Shown: positions 21,625-34,189 of the stretch, in pieces | Layout of the letters: each line of letters opens with the position of its first letter | Position numbering within the stretch: position 1 is the stretch's first letter | DNA from: Ignelater luminosus | Taxonomy: Eukaryota > Arthropoda > Insecta > Coleoptera > Elateridae | DNA length: 64,000 nt | Reading direction: 5' to 3' | Assembly (NCBI GenBank): GCA_011009095.1 | Contig: VTPC01000454.1 | Location: forward strand, 29,019-93,018 | Notes under the pieces: generated by a model | Database searches by the model: none | The model's input: only the letters and a program-made list of their open reading frames with translations | Told to the model about the DNA's origin: nothing | Position numbers and translations under genes: made by a program

Positions 21625-23340
21625 ATGCCTGGCAACTATAAACGAACCTCGACACGAAAGAGCTGGTCGCAAGAGGACATGAACCAGGCCATTGAAGCTG
21701 TTAACGACAACGCGATGGATTGGCTTATGGTATCAAAACGGTTTAATGTGCCACAAGCAATGCTTCGTCGCGACTGTCGGCATGTTCCAGTAAATCTTGG
21801 TCACTATAAGCCAACCTTTGACCCAGAGATGGAAAAAGAACTAGCGAATCATATTCTCGACTTTGAAGGGAGACTTTTTGGATTAAACACCACTATAATA
21901 AAAAAATTAGCTTATGAATTTGCAAAAAGGGCAAGGTTGGATCACAGATTTGACAAGACTAATCAAACTGCTGCCTGGAATTTCCTGAAAGGGTTTAGAG
22001 AACCCAATCCCAACATCAACATCTGCTGCAAGAGCGAGGGCATTTAATAAGCCTCAAGTAATAAAATCTTTCGCGCTTTTAGAAAAGACACTAACTGATA
22101 AAATAGCTCTCGCACATGAAATTTACAATATGGGCGAGTCTGGGCGAGTCTGGGCTTAATACTGTTCAAAAGCCCCCAAAGGTATTCGCACGCAAAAGAA
22201 AGAAGCAAGTTGTCGCTATAACTAGTGCTAAACGTGGTGAGCATGTCACAGTGGTTGTCTGTGTTAATACCACTGGGGATTTTGTACCACCTGCGCTAAT
22301 AATGCTAAGAAACAATTACAAGGCTGAATATTTTGACGGTGCACTTTGGAGCTGTGTTATGTCACTGGCCAAATGGTGGGTGAACTTTTTTTGGAGTTTT
22401 TTAACAAACATGATGCTGCTAATCTTTGACGGCCATTCCAGTCACAAAAATCTAGAAGCACTCGAATTTGCCAAGGCTAACGGCGTGGTAATGCTCTGTC
22501 TCCCGCCATATTGCACTCACAGAATGCAACCAACAAACATATCATTCTTGGGCCACTTCAGATATATTACGACTGCAAGGTTGCCACCTGGATGAAGAAT
22601 CATCCTGGTAAAACCGTAGAGCTCTATCAATATCAATGCCACGAGTGGTTTTGAAAAAAGCGGAATTTATTCGTTCAACCCACACAGTTTCCCAGAGGAA
22701 TTGCTTTTACCCAGCGAAGTCACTGAAAATGACATTCAAAATGAATGAAGAGCAGATGGATATTACGGGTGTTTCGGAAAACATTGCTTTGTCACAAGCT
22801 AGCTCTGATCAGACGCCTGGTTTAGAAGGATATAGTGACATTCAAACTCTGTTTGGGCAGACATTTCTTGAAAAAAAGACACTTTCTGTCAAGAAGTGGT
22901 TTTTACAAAACATATCACTACTACCAAAAGCTGCATCTACTGGGAAGGCCCGCGCAACAAAAAAGCCGTTGATTCTCAGGTTCTAACTGGCAGTGCTTTT
23001 ATGAATGACGTTAAAGCTTAAGTACAGCTGAAGAAAGAAAGAGACAATCACAAATCTCTACGAGCTCGAAAGCAGACATTTGACAATGGTGAGGAGCTCG
23101 AGGATCTTTACACACAGAACGATGACGATGAAGCTTATCCTGTTTGCATTTACTGCAATGAATTGTTTAGTCACTCTAAGCCAAAGCAGACTTGGGTGCA
23201 GTGCCAATTATGTTCCCGCTGGTGTCACACCATTTGCGCAAATATACCTGCAAGGAAGAAGCAATTTGTGTATGAATTGTGCATGGATAATAAGTACGTC
23301 GTCTTACACTTTTACAAGAAAAGTTTTAGAAGTGAATGAG
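21625..23340 (+). pseudogene. Tigger/pogo-like transposase with C-terminal PHD finger
   Basis: The N-terminus, from ATG at 21625, is a psq/HTH-type DNA-binding region (RKSWSQEDMNQAIEAVN, then VSKRFNVPQAMLRRD). A CENP-B-like middle follows (DLDHRFDKT-type block at about 21940). The DDE_1 domain has FARKRKKQVVAITSAKRGE and the second Asp in LIFDGHSSHKN (about 22425). The third site reads MQPTNISF where LQPLDVSF is usual, so Asp is replaced by Asn. A 10-bp tandem duplication (TGGGCGAGTC at 22131-22150) breaks the frame at the first catalytic block, which reads MGESG rather than xDETG. The C-terminus is a PHD-type zinc finger (CIYCNEL, WVQCQLCSRWCHTIC, then a CxxC-like pair with one Cys changed to Tyr), 23140-23300. 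Inactive. Confidence 0.87.
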
Positions 23341-24867
23341 GAAATTTTTCTGATGTTCTTTGAGCAAAAGTAACTATACGAGAACAAGCTTTTGTAAAAG
23401 AATTCTGTAAAAACATTGATTCCGTTTAAGAGCAAGAACCTCTCTTATTTCTACCCACTCCCTCTTGATGGGTTTTCTCTTTCGTTATTTTTTGCGCAGT
23501 TGCTTATTACATCACTCCATGGAATCTCCGAATATTCTCTGCCTCTTTTTCCATTTCTCTACATTCTTACGGTAACTTTTCTAGCCCATAGTCATCGTCT
23601 GGTTGTCATTCTAATTCAGACTCGTCTCATTTGAACTTTCTACTTTTTTCCACTGCACCTTGCACTCTATCCCTTCGTCCTATCCCCATCTGCACAACCA
23701 TATAGAGTCTCTTAATGAGAAATTGGTTTTTGAATTCTCAAATTAGGGAAACTAAACCATGTTTTGGGGTAATTGTTCATTTAGGGTAATCTCATTGGAG
23801 AAACACTTATTTAATATTTGTTGGAAGACTAGATGTATCTCTTAGAAAACGAACTAACTTCTCAGTAAGGTAGTGTTTTGCTACGATAGTTTTTGAAGGA
23901 GCATTTTCTGTCCTGTGGAATCTTGAACTATTAGATCACCTGATGTAATCGATTAATTTTTTGTCACCTAAACTGTTAAACATTGTGTATTATTTAGTTT
24001 GAAGGTATTTCTTAGTTTTCAATCCAACTAACTATTATTATTCGGTCTTTTGGCAATCTCCAAAGTTTATAATGTGTATCATTTTATTATGTCCTTTATG
24101 TGTATTTTTCTACTGTTTGGTTTGTTGGCAGTGGATGATAACTAAAGAAAAACCATTTCTAAATCCGAACTTTATTTGCTTTTATTCGAGCTTCAATTCT
24201 TCTTCTATTTTTGCTTCATTGGTTATATTTTCTTTTCTTCTTTCTTCTCCTTATTTATATATATATACGTCCCCATTTCTTCATTCAATACTTTCTATTT
24301 CTTTGCTTACTTCTGCTATTCATAATAGTATATCATAAGGTAGCTAGAGTGCTTATAGATTCTGATTTTATAAATTATCTGTCATAATTTTCCTTATAAT
24401 AGGATATCATGCTTTCATTTCCTTCTAATTAAAAATCTCCATTGCTAGCAGGAGAAATCTATATCATCTATTTGGCGATTATGCAAATGACACACTTGTT
24501 CAAACCCATTAAGGTACATTCAGAAAGAAATAAACTACTAAAACTTATGTACACTTTAATTAAATTTAAGTTTAAATTGATGTTAAGGTATCTGGAAAAT
24601 TGTATAGTAGGGTGACAATATTTTTCCGACTTTTTTTTCTTTTAAAGCTCACATGAAAAAATGTTAATTTGATGCATTTGAAGAGTTCTCTCCAAGTATC
24701 AACTCGTTTAAAAATTTTTGAGAGGTTGCTCAAGGATTTTAGAAGTTTCAACAAACAAAAAAAACATTTTTCTTTTTTTAGTTCTTCAGTTTCTCACTAA
24801 TTTAATCTTTTCTATGTAGGTTGTAAAGAAACATACTAAAATTTGAAGTCAAAATATTAATATTTAG
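23341..24867. other. Non-coding stretch
   Basis: Pyrimidine-rich patches (about 23440-23700 and 24180-24320) create open frames of low complexity. No gene or element is supported. Confidence 0.4.
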
Positions 24868-25124
24868 AGGTCGCTCAATAATTTTAAAAATAAATTTCTA
24901 TAAACTTTTAATGGTTTTGAGCGACCTTTAAATATTAATATTAAGACTCGATCTGGTTATAACTACTATTTTATAGTGCAATTAATTAATTTTAATTATG
25001 AGCATTATTGAAATTGAAAACTATGATAAAAAACAAATAGTTATAATTAATATTAATATATAAAGGTCGCTCAAAACCATTACAAGTTAATTAAAATTTA
25101 TTTTTAAAATTATTGAGCGACCTT
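24868..25124. mobile_element. Double-hairpin MITE, 257 bp
   Basis: Two 60-bp units face each other: 24868-24927 and 25064-25124. Each unit is bounded by its own inverted pair AGGTCGCTCAA...TTGAGCGACCT, and the two units are inverted repeats of one another with about 8 differences. The spacer sides also pair (TTTAAATATTAATATTAA against its complement near 25050). The result is a hairpin made of hairpins. There is no open frame and no clear target duplication. Superfamily unknown. Confidence 0.82.
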
Positions 25125-25299
25125 TAATTATATCAAGACTACCAGTTCTTGTCTTTTATCGTCCAAAAAAGAATCAGTATTCGTTATATAATGCATTCAA
25201 AGAGGAAAAAGAGAAAAATCCTTTAAGAGAAAAGTATGAATAGCATAAAAGGGGTGGAAGATAGTGGATATGAAAGGAGAGGACAAAACGATGGCATCA

Positions 25300-26113
25300 G
25301 CAAGGCTGGGAAAAAATTTAGAGCCATAATGTTCGATCTTCAAGCTATTCTGCCCGTGCCATTTGCTGGCGATTTTCAGATATATTACAAAAGCCAACTA
25401 AATGTTTACAATTTCACAATTTATGATGAATCTACCCGAAATGGTTATTGGTATGTCTGCGAGGAAACTCATGGCAACAAAAGTAGTTCTGAGATTGGGT
25501 CGTGCTTTCTTATATATTTACTAAACCTACCCAAAACTGTAAACCACATAGCGTCCTTTTTGGACACGTACAGTTGCCACAGCCATGCTTTATGCCGTTA
25601 ATACAATCGACCATCTTCAGACCAGCGACTTAAAATATATGGAATCAGGATATTCATACCTGGAAGCTGATTCAATGCACTCTGCAATTAAGAAGGCTCG
25701 AGCACATAAAAAAACCTAGACCTATCAACTTACTCAGTTAAAGCTCTCAGACGTTTCTAATTTACAGAATCTTGTCTATGACGTTATGTCAAACAGTACT
25801 CTAAATTGTGTTGGAAACAAGGTTGAATAACTAAAAATCAAGTGGTTACGTTTTCAGACAGTAAAACCATTCACAATTCAATATAAATACCATCTTTCAT
25901 CAGAAACTTTTTTGGAAATTGATATTACACAAACCAGAAGAAGATTCGGTCGCAAAAAGAACTGAACTTCTGTTCAACTTACATCTAAATATTCCGATCG
26001 CATTCCAATTTTTGATAAAAAGAAGACTGACCTTGTTTATTTACTCAATAAAAAGATTATTCCCGAAGATTACATTGATTTCATTGCTAGTCTTCTATCA
26101 ACATCGAATTAGT
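25300..26113 (+). pseudogene. Unclassified insect transposase family, decayed copy
   Basis: A degraded copy of a transposase-like protein family common in insect genomes and also represented at 53799-55689. Recognisable blocks in order: IMFDLQAILPVPFAGDFQIY (first Asp), YYKSQLNVYNFTIYDE, ETHGNKSSSEIGSCF, VNHIASFLDTYSC (the SDTCGGQN-type second Asp site, degraded), then in another frame YMESGYSYLEADSMHSAI. The end is KKTDLVYLLNKKIIPEDYID. At least two frameshifts and several stops. No TIR recognised, so this is probably a truncated insertion. The family's formal name is uncertain; the motif pattern is recognised from experience. Confidence 0.7.
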
Positions 26114-26468
26114 TAGCAGTTCACAACGAGGCAGACTAATCTGCAATAAAAATATTTTTTAAAGACATTTTTGTGTGTCTTTAATGAGGATTTTTTTTAG
26201 TTTTTAGGTGGACTTAAAGTCTATTGTCACCATTTTCTTATTTAGTACATCAAGGTAACTGGTATGCGTTTTAGTAACACATATGAGTTAAGTGAGAAAG
26301 ATTTTGTGAAAATATAAATTTTTTTAAGCAGTTATAACACTTATTATCAAACAGTCGTGTATAGTTTTCCAAAATTAAATCAACTATTCAAAAACCCACT
26401 TGTTTTAATTAATATTACGTTCAAACTTTCTTTTTGCAATTACACGAATTAGCTATTTTTTACTTACC

Positions 26469-26959
26469 AGGAATAGGGCTCTACCTGTGCCACCCAGAAT
26501 GTTTCATATGCCATATGTTAGTGCTGTTGGAGGGTAGTTATTACCCAAAAAGTTTTAGGGTTTCAGCTTACGGTGGACGAGATACATCAATTGAGTTATG
26601 AATTTTTAGCCAAATCGGGTGGGTCAAGGAATTTACGGTATCTATTCCGAGTTGATTCTTCCATTCTTTATTTACCCTATCCCCCCAAAATTTCCAAAAT
26701 GAAGTACACAAGAACAGCTTGGTCACGTATGGTTCTGTGTAGGTTATCGTAATTCTCTGGTATAGAAGGTTTCAACTTATGTCTTTTATTTCCCAGACCC
26801 GTCTGAAGCATGAGATGAGTTTTTGAATTTTACGAATTTTTTCCCAAAAATACAACTTTTGGTGGTGTATCTCGGTCACTGTAAACTGGAACCCTAAAAC
26901 CTTTTGGGCAATAACTACTTTCCAGAAGTACTAACAAATGGCATATGAGGTCTATTCCT
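26469..26959. repeat. Large inverted repeat, foldback-type element
   Basis: The left arm (26469-26590; AGGAATAGGGCTC..., CATATGCCATATGTTAGT, GTAGTTATTACCC, GTTTTAGGGTTTC, GAGATACA) pairs with the right arm (about 26855-26959) read in complement (AGGAATAGACCTC..., CATATGCCATTTGTTAGT, GTAGTTATTGCCC, GTTTTAGGGTTCC, GAGATACA). The left arm carries about 17 extra bases near its outer end. The 260-bp centre shows no gene. Target duplication not found. Confidence 0.75.
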
Positions 26960-28830
26960 CGTTAGTACCTTTGTACGTTAGACCAACGACATGTAAACCA
27001 AATAGGCACGCGCGCGGGAAAGCGATTTAAAGGATTACAAAGTTCTTTTATTGTTATTTATTTATTATTTATAAATGATATATACATATATTTATATACA
27101 TTAAATAATAAAATAATAAGAAATAGAAAATGTATGTTAATTGACAAAAATTGAAAATTAAAATACGAAATTTTCAGCTATGGAATTCCATACTCAGAAA
27201 AATCTCAAGTATGGAGTGTTCCATATTCACCATATTATGCCTTTCTCCGGACCTGCATCGGGTTCATCAGATTCCTTCTCCTTCAGAGCTACTACAAGTT
27301 CATAAAGTGGCAACATTAAGTATGCTTCCAAAAACTGCTGAAAAATTCTTCTAAATCGCTGCCTTTTTGCCTAACATTTTGCTCTGCTTGTTCGATCTAG
27401 AAGTATTTTTTGAGAACCACAGAGATTGCTATGTTACTGTATATTTATACGCTTGCGTAGTCATATAGTAACAAACCAACCTGCCTAAAATGTTCCTTAT
27501 TTCATTCTATAGCCAAGAGTCGTAATTCCGTATTTTTTGCTACTTGGGGTCAATAGTTTTCTAAGGAAACTATACTTTTTTATTGTACCAGAAGGGGGTT
27601 AGTTAAGTAATAATACACTAAGATAAACAGATACATACACTGAAGTTATAAGAGTATAATAACTAACTATACAGGTAATTACTCGTCTTGTATACGTTTT
27701 GCAGATGGAGTTCCGGTAGGCTATTTTTAAAAGCTTCCAAATTACAATGACTGCAATATTGAAAACCTATAATTACCACTCATTTTACTTTCAACATAAT
27801 CTTAATAAAAATTGTCAAGGTTCTTCCTTTTTTGTATTAAATCTTTAGAAATTCTTCCAAGGACTGAACTAATTTAATTTTCGAATCATGTCAAATAATG
27901 TAAAAGTAATAAGTTAAGTCATGATGATAATGGTTTATATCCGAGTGACCACTTTACATCTCTACTCACTCACCCCTTCTTTCAGTGTTGGTGGACAAGG
28001 GTCAAGTATAATTAACGTCTATCGTTAATCATAACCACCAACTTTACAGCCAAAAAAACCTGAGCTTTGTTTAAGATTCTACATCCCTTGCTGGTAATAT
28101 ATAATAATGCAACTCTCCCAAACAATCGATCTGGGTATACGCACAAAGTTTCGCTAAATTGTCAGAAACCCTTCCGGCTTGTATTTTAATAGAGAAGGCT
28201 ATTACACGTTATTATTTCACATTTTAAACTATCTTTAAGGCCTAGTCTTATTATAATTTAAACCGATTTAAGATAATTAACCGTAAGAGCTTTAAAATGC
28301 TCGGCGTTTGCTCTTAAAACGTGCTTACAGGCCGTGAAAGGATTACGTTTGCAAAAGGATGCAGCAAATCGAGCTCAACCGTTTAATTAAGGGTGTTTTA
28401 TTATTTTGAAGCCGCTCGCGTAGATGCTAGTTTAGTATAAATTATAATTATATTATAAATATGGAAAGATTTCCATGTTAAATAAACTTTGCAATTTTAA
28501 TGACTTCTTGTGATATAAACTTGATAGTTATTATTTAAATGTGTCGCAATGCATGTTTACGTAATACGGTGTATTTCAAATGTTAATAGGTTTTTGCAGT
28601 TTTTATTTTTTATATTTGCATTTATCTTAACTTTATTCACCTCTAGTTATTTTTTTCCTGTTTACATTGATTATATTCACATCGTCGCTTATGTAATTTC
28701 TATTGTTCTACCATATGATCGCAAGTATAGATTTATTGTTATTTAGTTACATCGTGTCTAAATTTTGATAGCATTTTTAATAGCATTATAACTGTTTCTT
28801 CAGAAGCCAAATAAATATAGATATTCTAAC
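26960..28830. other. Non-coding stretch
   Basis: AT-rich with TATATA-type runs at about 27055-27120. No gene or element recognised. Confidence 0.4.
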
Positions 28831-28835
28831 CGTCT

Positions 28836-29290
28836 TCCATCTTCGAAGACAGGCATTGGAAGCCAACACAGCATGTGCCGATGTCATTAAAAATGACAAC
28901 TGTTCGATACATAAGATTGCAAATATTTATGAAATCCCAAGAAGGATAATTGAAGGACGCATAATAAAAAATAATTACCTCAAAATGGGACCCATAGGAG
29001 CGTTTTTGGTTTCTCGGCCAGAAAACGAAGCAGAAATTGTTACCCATATTTAGAACCATGCAAGCACATGGATTTCCATTAACGATTGACAACATCAGAA
29101 GTAGAACAATCAAAATGAAAGCGCACGTTCAATATAACCAAAGAAAGCGACTATGACTGGTTGCAATTTTGTTCCTTGAAAGAAATTCAAATGTAACCTT
29201 GAGAAAATCTAAATATGTTTCAGCTGTAGGGCTGAAGCTATGAACAAGCAAAAAATGATGAAAAGAGAAGATTTTGGACAAAAATTAACC
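28836..29290 (+). pseudogene. pogo/Tigger-like transposase, N-terminal fragment
   Basis: An N-terminal helix-turn-helix type block, CSIHKIANIYEIPRRIIEGR (28915-28975), is followed by GPIGAFLVSRPENEAEIV. After a frameshift comes MQAHGFPLTIDNIRSRT and after another LFLERNSNVTLRKSKYVSAV. This order (psq HTH, EExEIVxxI, GxPLTxxxIR, FLxRNPxxTLRK) is that of the DNA-binding half of pogo-like transposases. No DDE part follows. At least two frameshifts and stops. Confidence 0.7.
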
Positions 29291-31723
29291 AACAAACCAA
29301 ACTTTCAACATGGGCGAGGCATGAGTGTAATTCTAGTAAATTTCAAAGCTTTCTGTCGATATAAACGGTAGATTTTAAATTGAAGTTTCTGTCTCTTTCA
29401 CTTCAAACCCAGGTCGCTATCCCTCGTTGTTTGTTAAACGAAGATGCAAATTATAGTAACATAAAACAAAATACAAATTGCAAATCTGTCACGCAAATAA
29501 TTGACCTTGCAACTCAGTTAACTGCTGTTAATATGAAGATTATTTCCCCGAAAAAAATCTTAGTTAGGTACTTGAGGTTGGTTGCAGCTCAGCAAGATAC
29601 AACAGTTCTCGAACATGAAACTTTTGCCTTCAATAAAATAATCTTTAAGTATACAAAATTATTGGTAGAACGTCTGAGAACTTCTCAAACCTGCTAAAGA
29701 ATAACTAGCTGTAAGAATTTAGGGAAATGAGATTTATATCAACAACATTTAACTTAGCCATTCAGTTAATATTCGCGTAGTAAGTCTGCAGTTCGTATTT
29801 TATTTCGTTTAACAAATAACCTGAGTGTGACGTGAAAAAAAAACGTTTCTATTTAAATTCTAACTATTTAATCCTATATCGGGCAGAAAGCTTTAGCATT
29901 TACTATAAATAACTACCTTGGTCATGTTTTAGCTGAAAAAAACCTAGAGCTCTTCCATGGCCACTCCAAATGAGAAATGCGGAATAATCACAGTCATTAC
30001 ATATGTTGTAAACCAGAAGGAACGTTTTACCATCAGCATGTATCATCAAGAGAAATAAGAAAAAGACAGAGTTTTCAGACAGATTGCCTTCCGGTTCTAA
30101 TACTTTTAGGCCTATTTCTCAGACGGAATCAAAATAAGTTTAGACCCCTTTCCAAATTAATATTTTTAGCTTAGAATGGAAAGGAAGTAAACCAAATCTT
30201 TGTTTAAACTTCAAACTAGATTTATTATTTAATTTATCTTAGGAATTGGCTCTTCATATCTTAAAAGTTGTCTTACATAACATCTGAGATTTTCCTAGAA
30301 TGGATGAAAACCCCCTTCCTGTAAAACTGTAAAGAAAACTAACCGCAAATGTCTTGTTCCTTCTCGAAAGCCATTCTACGCATTGTAATTTTGGAGAGAT
30401 GCTAGAATTTTCTATTTGAAATAGAATAACTAACTCTTGTGTCGACACCCAGGGCCGGATATGGATTGGTTGAATCGACTGGTTCCGATCGGGTTGCGCT
30501 TTTTGGGAAATCCTGCAAGGTTTTTCCCAATTCCACGAACACAGTAAAACCTCTCTCAACGGGCATTTCTGAATTAAGGACACTTTTCTAAATCTCAACA
30601 TGTTATAATCCATAAATTTTTACCTCTTCATGCTGTTTATTATAGAGAGGTTTCATGTACAATTCTTTTAAAAGGAGACCTGCAATGAAACTCTAATCGA
30701 GCTCTGTGCTTAGTAACTAGAACCGGGTCTGTCAATGCAACCTTTAGACAGGGCAATGTTTAAATCGCTAAATCGCTGTTTGTAGTACGGTGTAAATTTT
30801 GAATCAAGGCAACACCTTCAACGGCCGTCATATTAGGCGGTTACAATTTGGTACATTACTCAATCAAGTCTATTTCTAGATTTAGAGTCACAAATCACGT
30901 TTTATCAAGTTAAGGAACTATACCATAATTCGCTTTTAGTCATTAGTTCCCAATGTTTACGGACCGGTAGTCTAATCAGTTTAATCAATGTTGGGCTATA
31001 TGTCGATCCGGGTAGACGTATCTTAATATCTTATTCACCTCTTAAGTATCTAAGTTGAAAGAATGTTAGTGTAACACTTGGCGTGTGTTTGATTAACACA
31101 GAGAACATGTAAATCGTAAAGCCTTAACACCGCATATATAGATATAACCTAGCTCAACTTTCTTTAAATATCTTCAGATGGGACAAAAAAGAAAGAACTA
31201 AGTATCTAAGTTTGACATAATAAAGATTTTCTTTACAACTTTCTGCATGTTGACAACTGTTTTTGAAACAGAAATTTCCAGAAGTTTTTAAAAATATGTT
31301 GTGAGACCGTAACCTTTTTGATAGTTTATAGTAATTATACTAAACACAATGTTTACACAAAGGGGCATATATAGATACATCAGACAAGAATGATCTAAGT
31401 ATGAGAGATCTATAATAAATTATGTTATTGTAAGAGAGAAGGATAGAAATAAAATTTAAAAAGTAGAGGTGAAGAGAGGGCCAGAGATCTGAAGTGATCA
31501 CTTTATGCTTGCCGTAGAATTGTAGGTACATAGAGGCCAAACGGACCCGCAAGATAGGGAAAAAAAGCACCTAAGAAGAAAAGTTAATACTTATAAGTTA
31601 AAAAAAAGGAATGTCAAAAAATATATAAAAGACAGTTAGAAAGATTTTTGAATCAAATAAACCTGGATCATTTAAATTGATTTCACTGAAGCATATCATT
31701 ACTTTAAAGATATTTACGGAAAT
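29291..31723. other. Non-coding stretch
   Basis: Open frames at 29380-29697 (105 codons, +) and 30254-30613 (119 codons, -) carry no motif I recognise and have no supporting splice or promoter context. A GGGCCGG-containing patch at about 30452 resembles some hAT ends but has no partner. Confidence 0.35.
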
Positions 31724-32740
31724 ATGAACAATAATCAAAAAAGTTATTATCAGTCGAGACTCACAGCTTTCAGTATGCAATTCCTAAGTGATAATTACAA
31801 GTCGGTATTAACTGTTGACGAAATTAAAACTACAGCCTTCGATACTTCACCAAGCCCTGACAAGAGTATTATGCGTACAGAAGTCAAAATAACGCGAGAT
31901 AGCAGTGATACTTTAAGATTGGAATTTTGATGCTCCAAAATAATTTTGTTCTAAAGCACTCAGAATAGCCAGGACTGACCTAAGATCGAGTCCTCTCCTA
32001 TTTTCATCACTAATAACGAAGTAAGACAAGGAGGCACATTCAGTATATTACTTTTTATAGTCTTTCTGATGCAACCCTATTACAAGTCAGCTTTAGCAGA
32101 TACAGACGATCTGCTGCTGTTAGCTAATTCAGAAAAACAGTTCTAACATAATTTTCAAATCTGAGCACAGGAACTCAATTTAAGGAATTTGGACAAACTT
32201 TAATTAAACAAAAGCATGATTATTAAGTAAGCACACTGAGGATGAAATTGAATGATGTAAACATAGAAAAAGGTGCAAACCTTTAAATATCTTGAAATTG
32301 TAATTTTTGAAAATGGATACTGCGATCCCGAAATAGCTAGCAGCGACAAGAACCTAGCATGGATTGAGAACAAAATTCTTTAATAAAAAGGTGCGCGTTT
32401 GTAACTCTATTATTTTGCCATTGTTAATATATGGATGCGAAGAGCACTCACCAACAACCAAAAACATAAACTTCAATTATTTGAAATGACAAACATGGAA
32501 ATGCCCAAACTGAAAATGCTCTAAAAGATCGGTGAGTTTAAAAGTTGAAGAGAAAAACAGTTAAGCTGGTTGTAGGATATCTGTGGAGGATGATATTGGA
32601 GAGAGTATCGGAAGGCAAACCTGCGAACAAAAGCAAGAAGGGAGGACCTCGCAAGGCTTGGGATGAGACAATAGTGGTATATCTATACCTACAGTGGAAA
32701 GAAGCAAAAACCTACACCTACACCGCAAGGTAGAAAAGGA
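31724..32740 (+). pseudogene. Non-LTR retrotransposon relic (RT and C-terminus)
   Basis: Very decayed. A possible pre-RT linker (VLTVDEIKTTAFDTSPSPDK) is followed by the motif B region NEVRQGGTFSILLFIVF (about 32015). Next come a DTDDLLLLANSEKQF block (YADD-like motif C, degraded; about 32100) and AQELNLRNLDKL. Towards the 3' end ILPLLIYGCEEH and the C-terminal SVKLVVGYLWRMI and KKGGPRKAWDETI (to 32733) are the conserved tail of endonuclease-type LINEs. Many stops and frameshifts. The extreme left part is weakly supported. Confidence 0.68.
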
Positions 32741-33691
32741 AAGGATTAGGTAAATAAGTAAGATAGAGTCCCAGAATAGAATTTAAATTGGTAAGTCACC
32801 CCAGCAACTTAAATCAACAATAAAAATTGAAGTCATTTTATGGTGTCTGTAATCTACTTCAGAGAAATTTATAGTTTTGCCTTTGGAATCGAAGGCAAAT
32901 ACTCAAGCAGGCTGTTTTTGAATAACAATCCTTTGTTCAACTTTTATCTATAGCAAGACCTTAAGCAGCTAGGAGTGACATTTTGTGCCTATTGGATCGA
33001 GACTCTAAAGTCACATGACTAGAGTCCTATTATCTAATAAGATAACTAGAATAAGCACCGCGTCGCCGCTGGATACAATAATCAGATTCGCCCTTCCGTG
33101 TTTCACATCTCACATGAACATAACGTAGGCGTCAAATTCTTATCAGCTTAATTTTAATCAGACCCTACAAATGATGTAAACAGCTCAAAAGATGATTAGT
33201 CATCTACAGCGACTAAGATATTTATTTGACTTGAGCTCTAGAAATAAATCTTTTTAGCAGTAAGTCACGGGATGTGAATTACTTTGATACTAACTTTACT
33301 TTGACATTTAATAGCTTTGTAAAAACAACAAACACGGTCTTACCTTAAACAGATACAAAGAAACTAGTTCGAGCATCTATTTAATAAGGTGATCAAAAAC
33401 TGCCTTTAGTTGATCTGAATGCAATTAAATGCGTTTAAAAAAAATATTCTAGCAACACTGATGTAAATTTTAAGTAAAACTGAAAATAGAAAAGTGAAAA
33501 CCTTAAATGAGTAATTTTTTGGGCAGATTATCTCAATAGTAGCGATACTTTGAAGAACGGAATATTTATTTGGTTGGAAGACACTTGCATACATAACTCG
33601 CTGAAACTTCAAAATAGAAGGATTTGTTCTAGTATACCAAAGGTATAAGCTTTCTCGTTTGTCAAAATCAGCTCTGCATGGAAGGTTAGAA
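32741..33691. other. Non-coding stretch
   Basis: No gene or repeat recognised. Confidence 0.35.
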
Positions 33692-34175
33692 CAGGGCTGG
33701 GCGGTAAACCTTTTCAGTACGATGCAAGTCTTCGAAATGCCGCCCCTTAAATGTTTTTGTCTTAAATTAACCTTCGATTGTGATTTAAAAAAAACTGCAC
33801 AAAATGTACGAATATCATTTTTTTTTAAAATATGAACTACTTTAAAATAATGATATGAACTATCAACTATAACAACCTATTACAGTTTCACCCTTCTACC
33901 TTTAACTTTAGCAAATTTGTTAATTAGAGATGTGTAGTCTAAAGCGGCAACCAACGTATATTCAATAGAAATTAACAACAGATTTCTAAGTTTTGTTTGG
34001 CTTATTAAACGTCTTAAGTAGTGTTATATTAATTTTAATTTGGAAAAACTTTTCTCCCCACTAGCTACAGAAACAGGGAGCGCTAATAAAATTCTCAGAG
34101 CCACAATTGTATTCGGATACAAAGTAATTAAGTTATTTTGGCACAAATAATTTAGAATTTCCAAAGGTTTCAAAG
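33692..34175 (-). pseudogene. hAT transposase, C-terminal (dimerisation) part
   Basis: On the minus strand the segment reads LEILNYLCQNNLITLYPNTI, then VALRILLALPVSVASGEKSF, SKLKLI and, after breaks, LISQTKLRNLLLISIEYTLV and FAKVKGRR. This is the hATC dimerisation domain of the ZMYM-like hAT group. The likely 3' end of the element is the CAGGGCTGGGCGG motif at 33693 (CCCAGCCCTG on the minus strand). The upstream part of the same gene lies at 36060-36560, separated by a LINE insertion. Confidence 0.82.
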
Positions 34176-34189
34176 TAGGAGGTGATCAG

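Noticed and set aside
29380..29697. 105-codon plus-strand frame
   Set aside because: No motif recognised and no link to the upstream pogo fragment could be shown.
30440..30520. hAT terminus suggested by CAGGGCCGGATATGG
   Set aside because: No partner end, target duplication or transposase remnant nearby.
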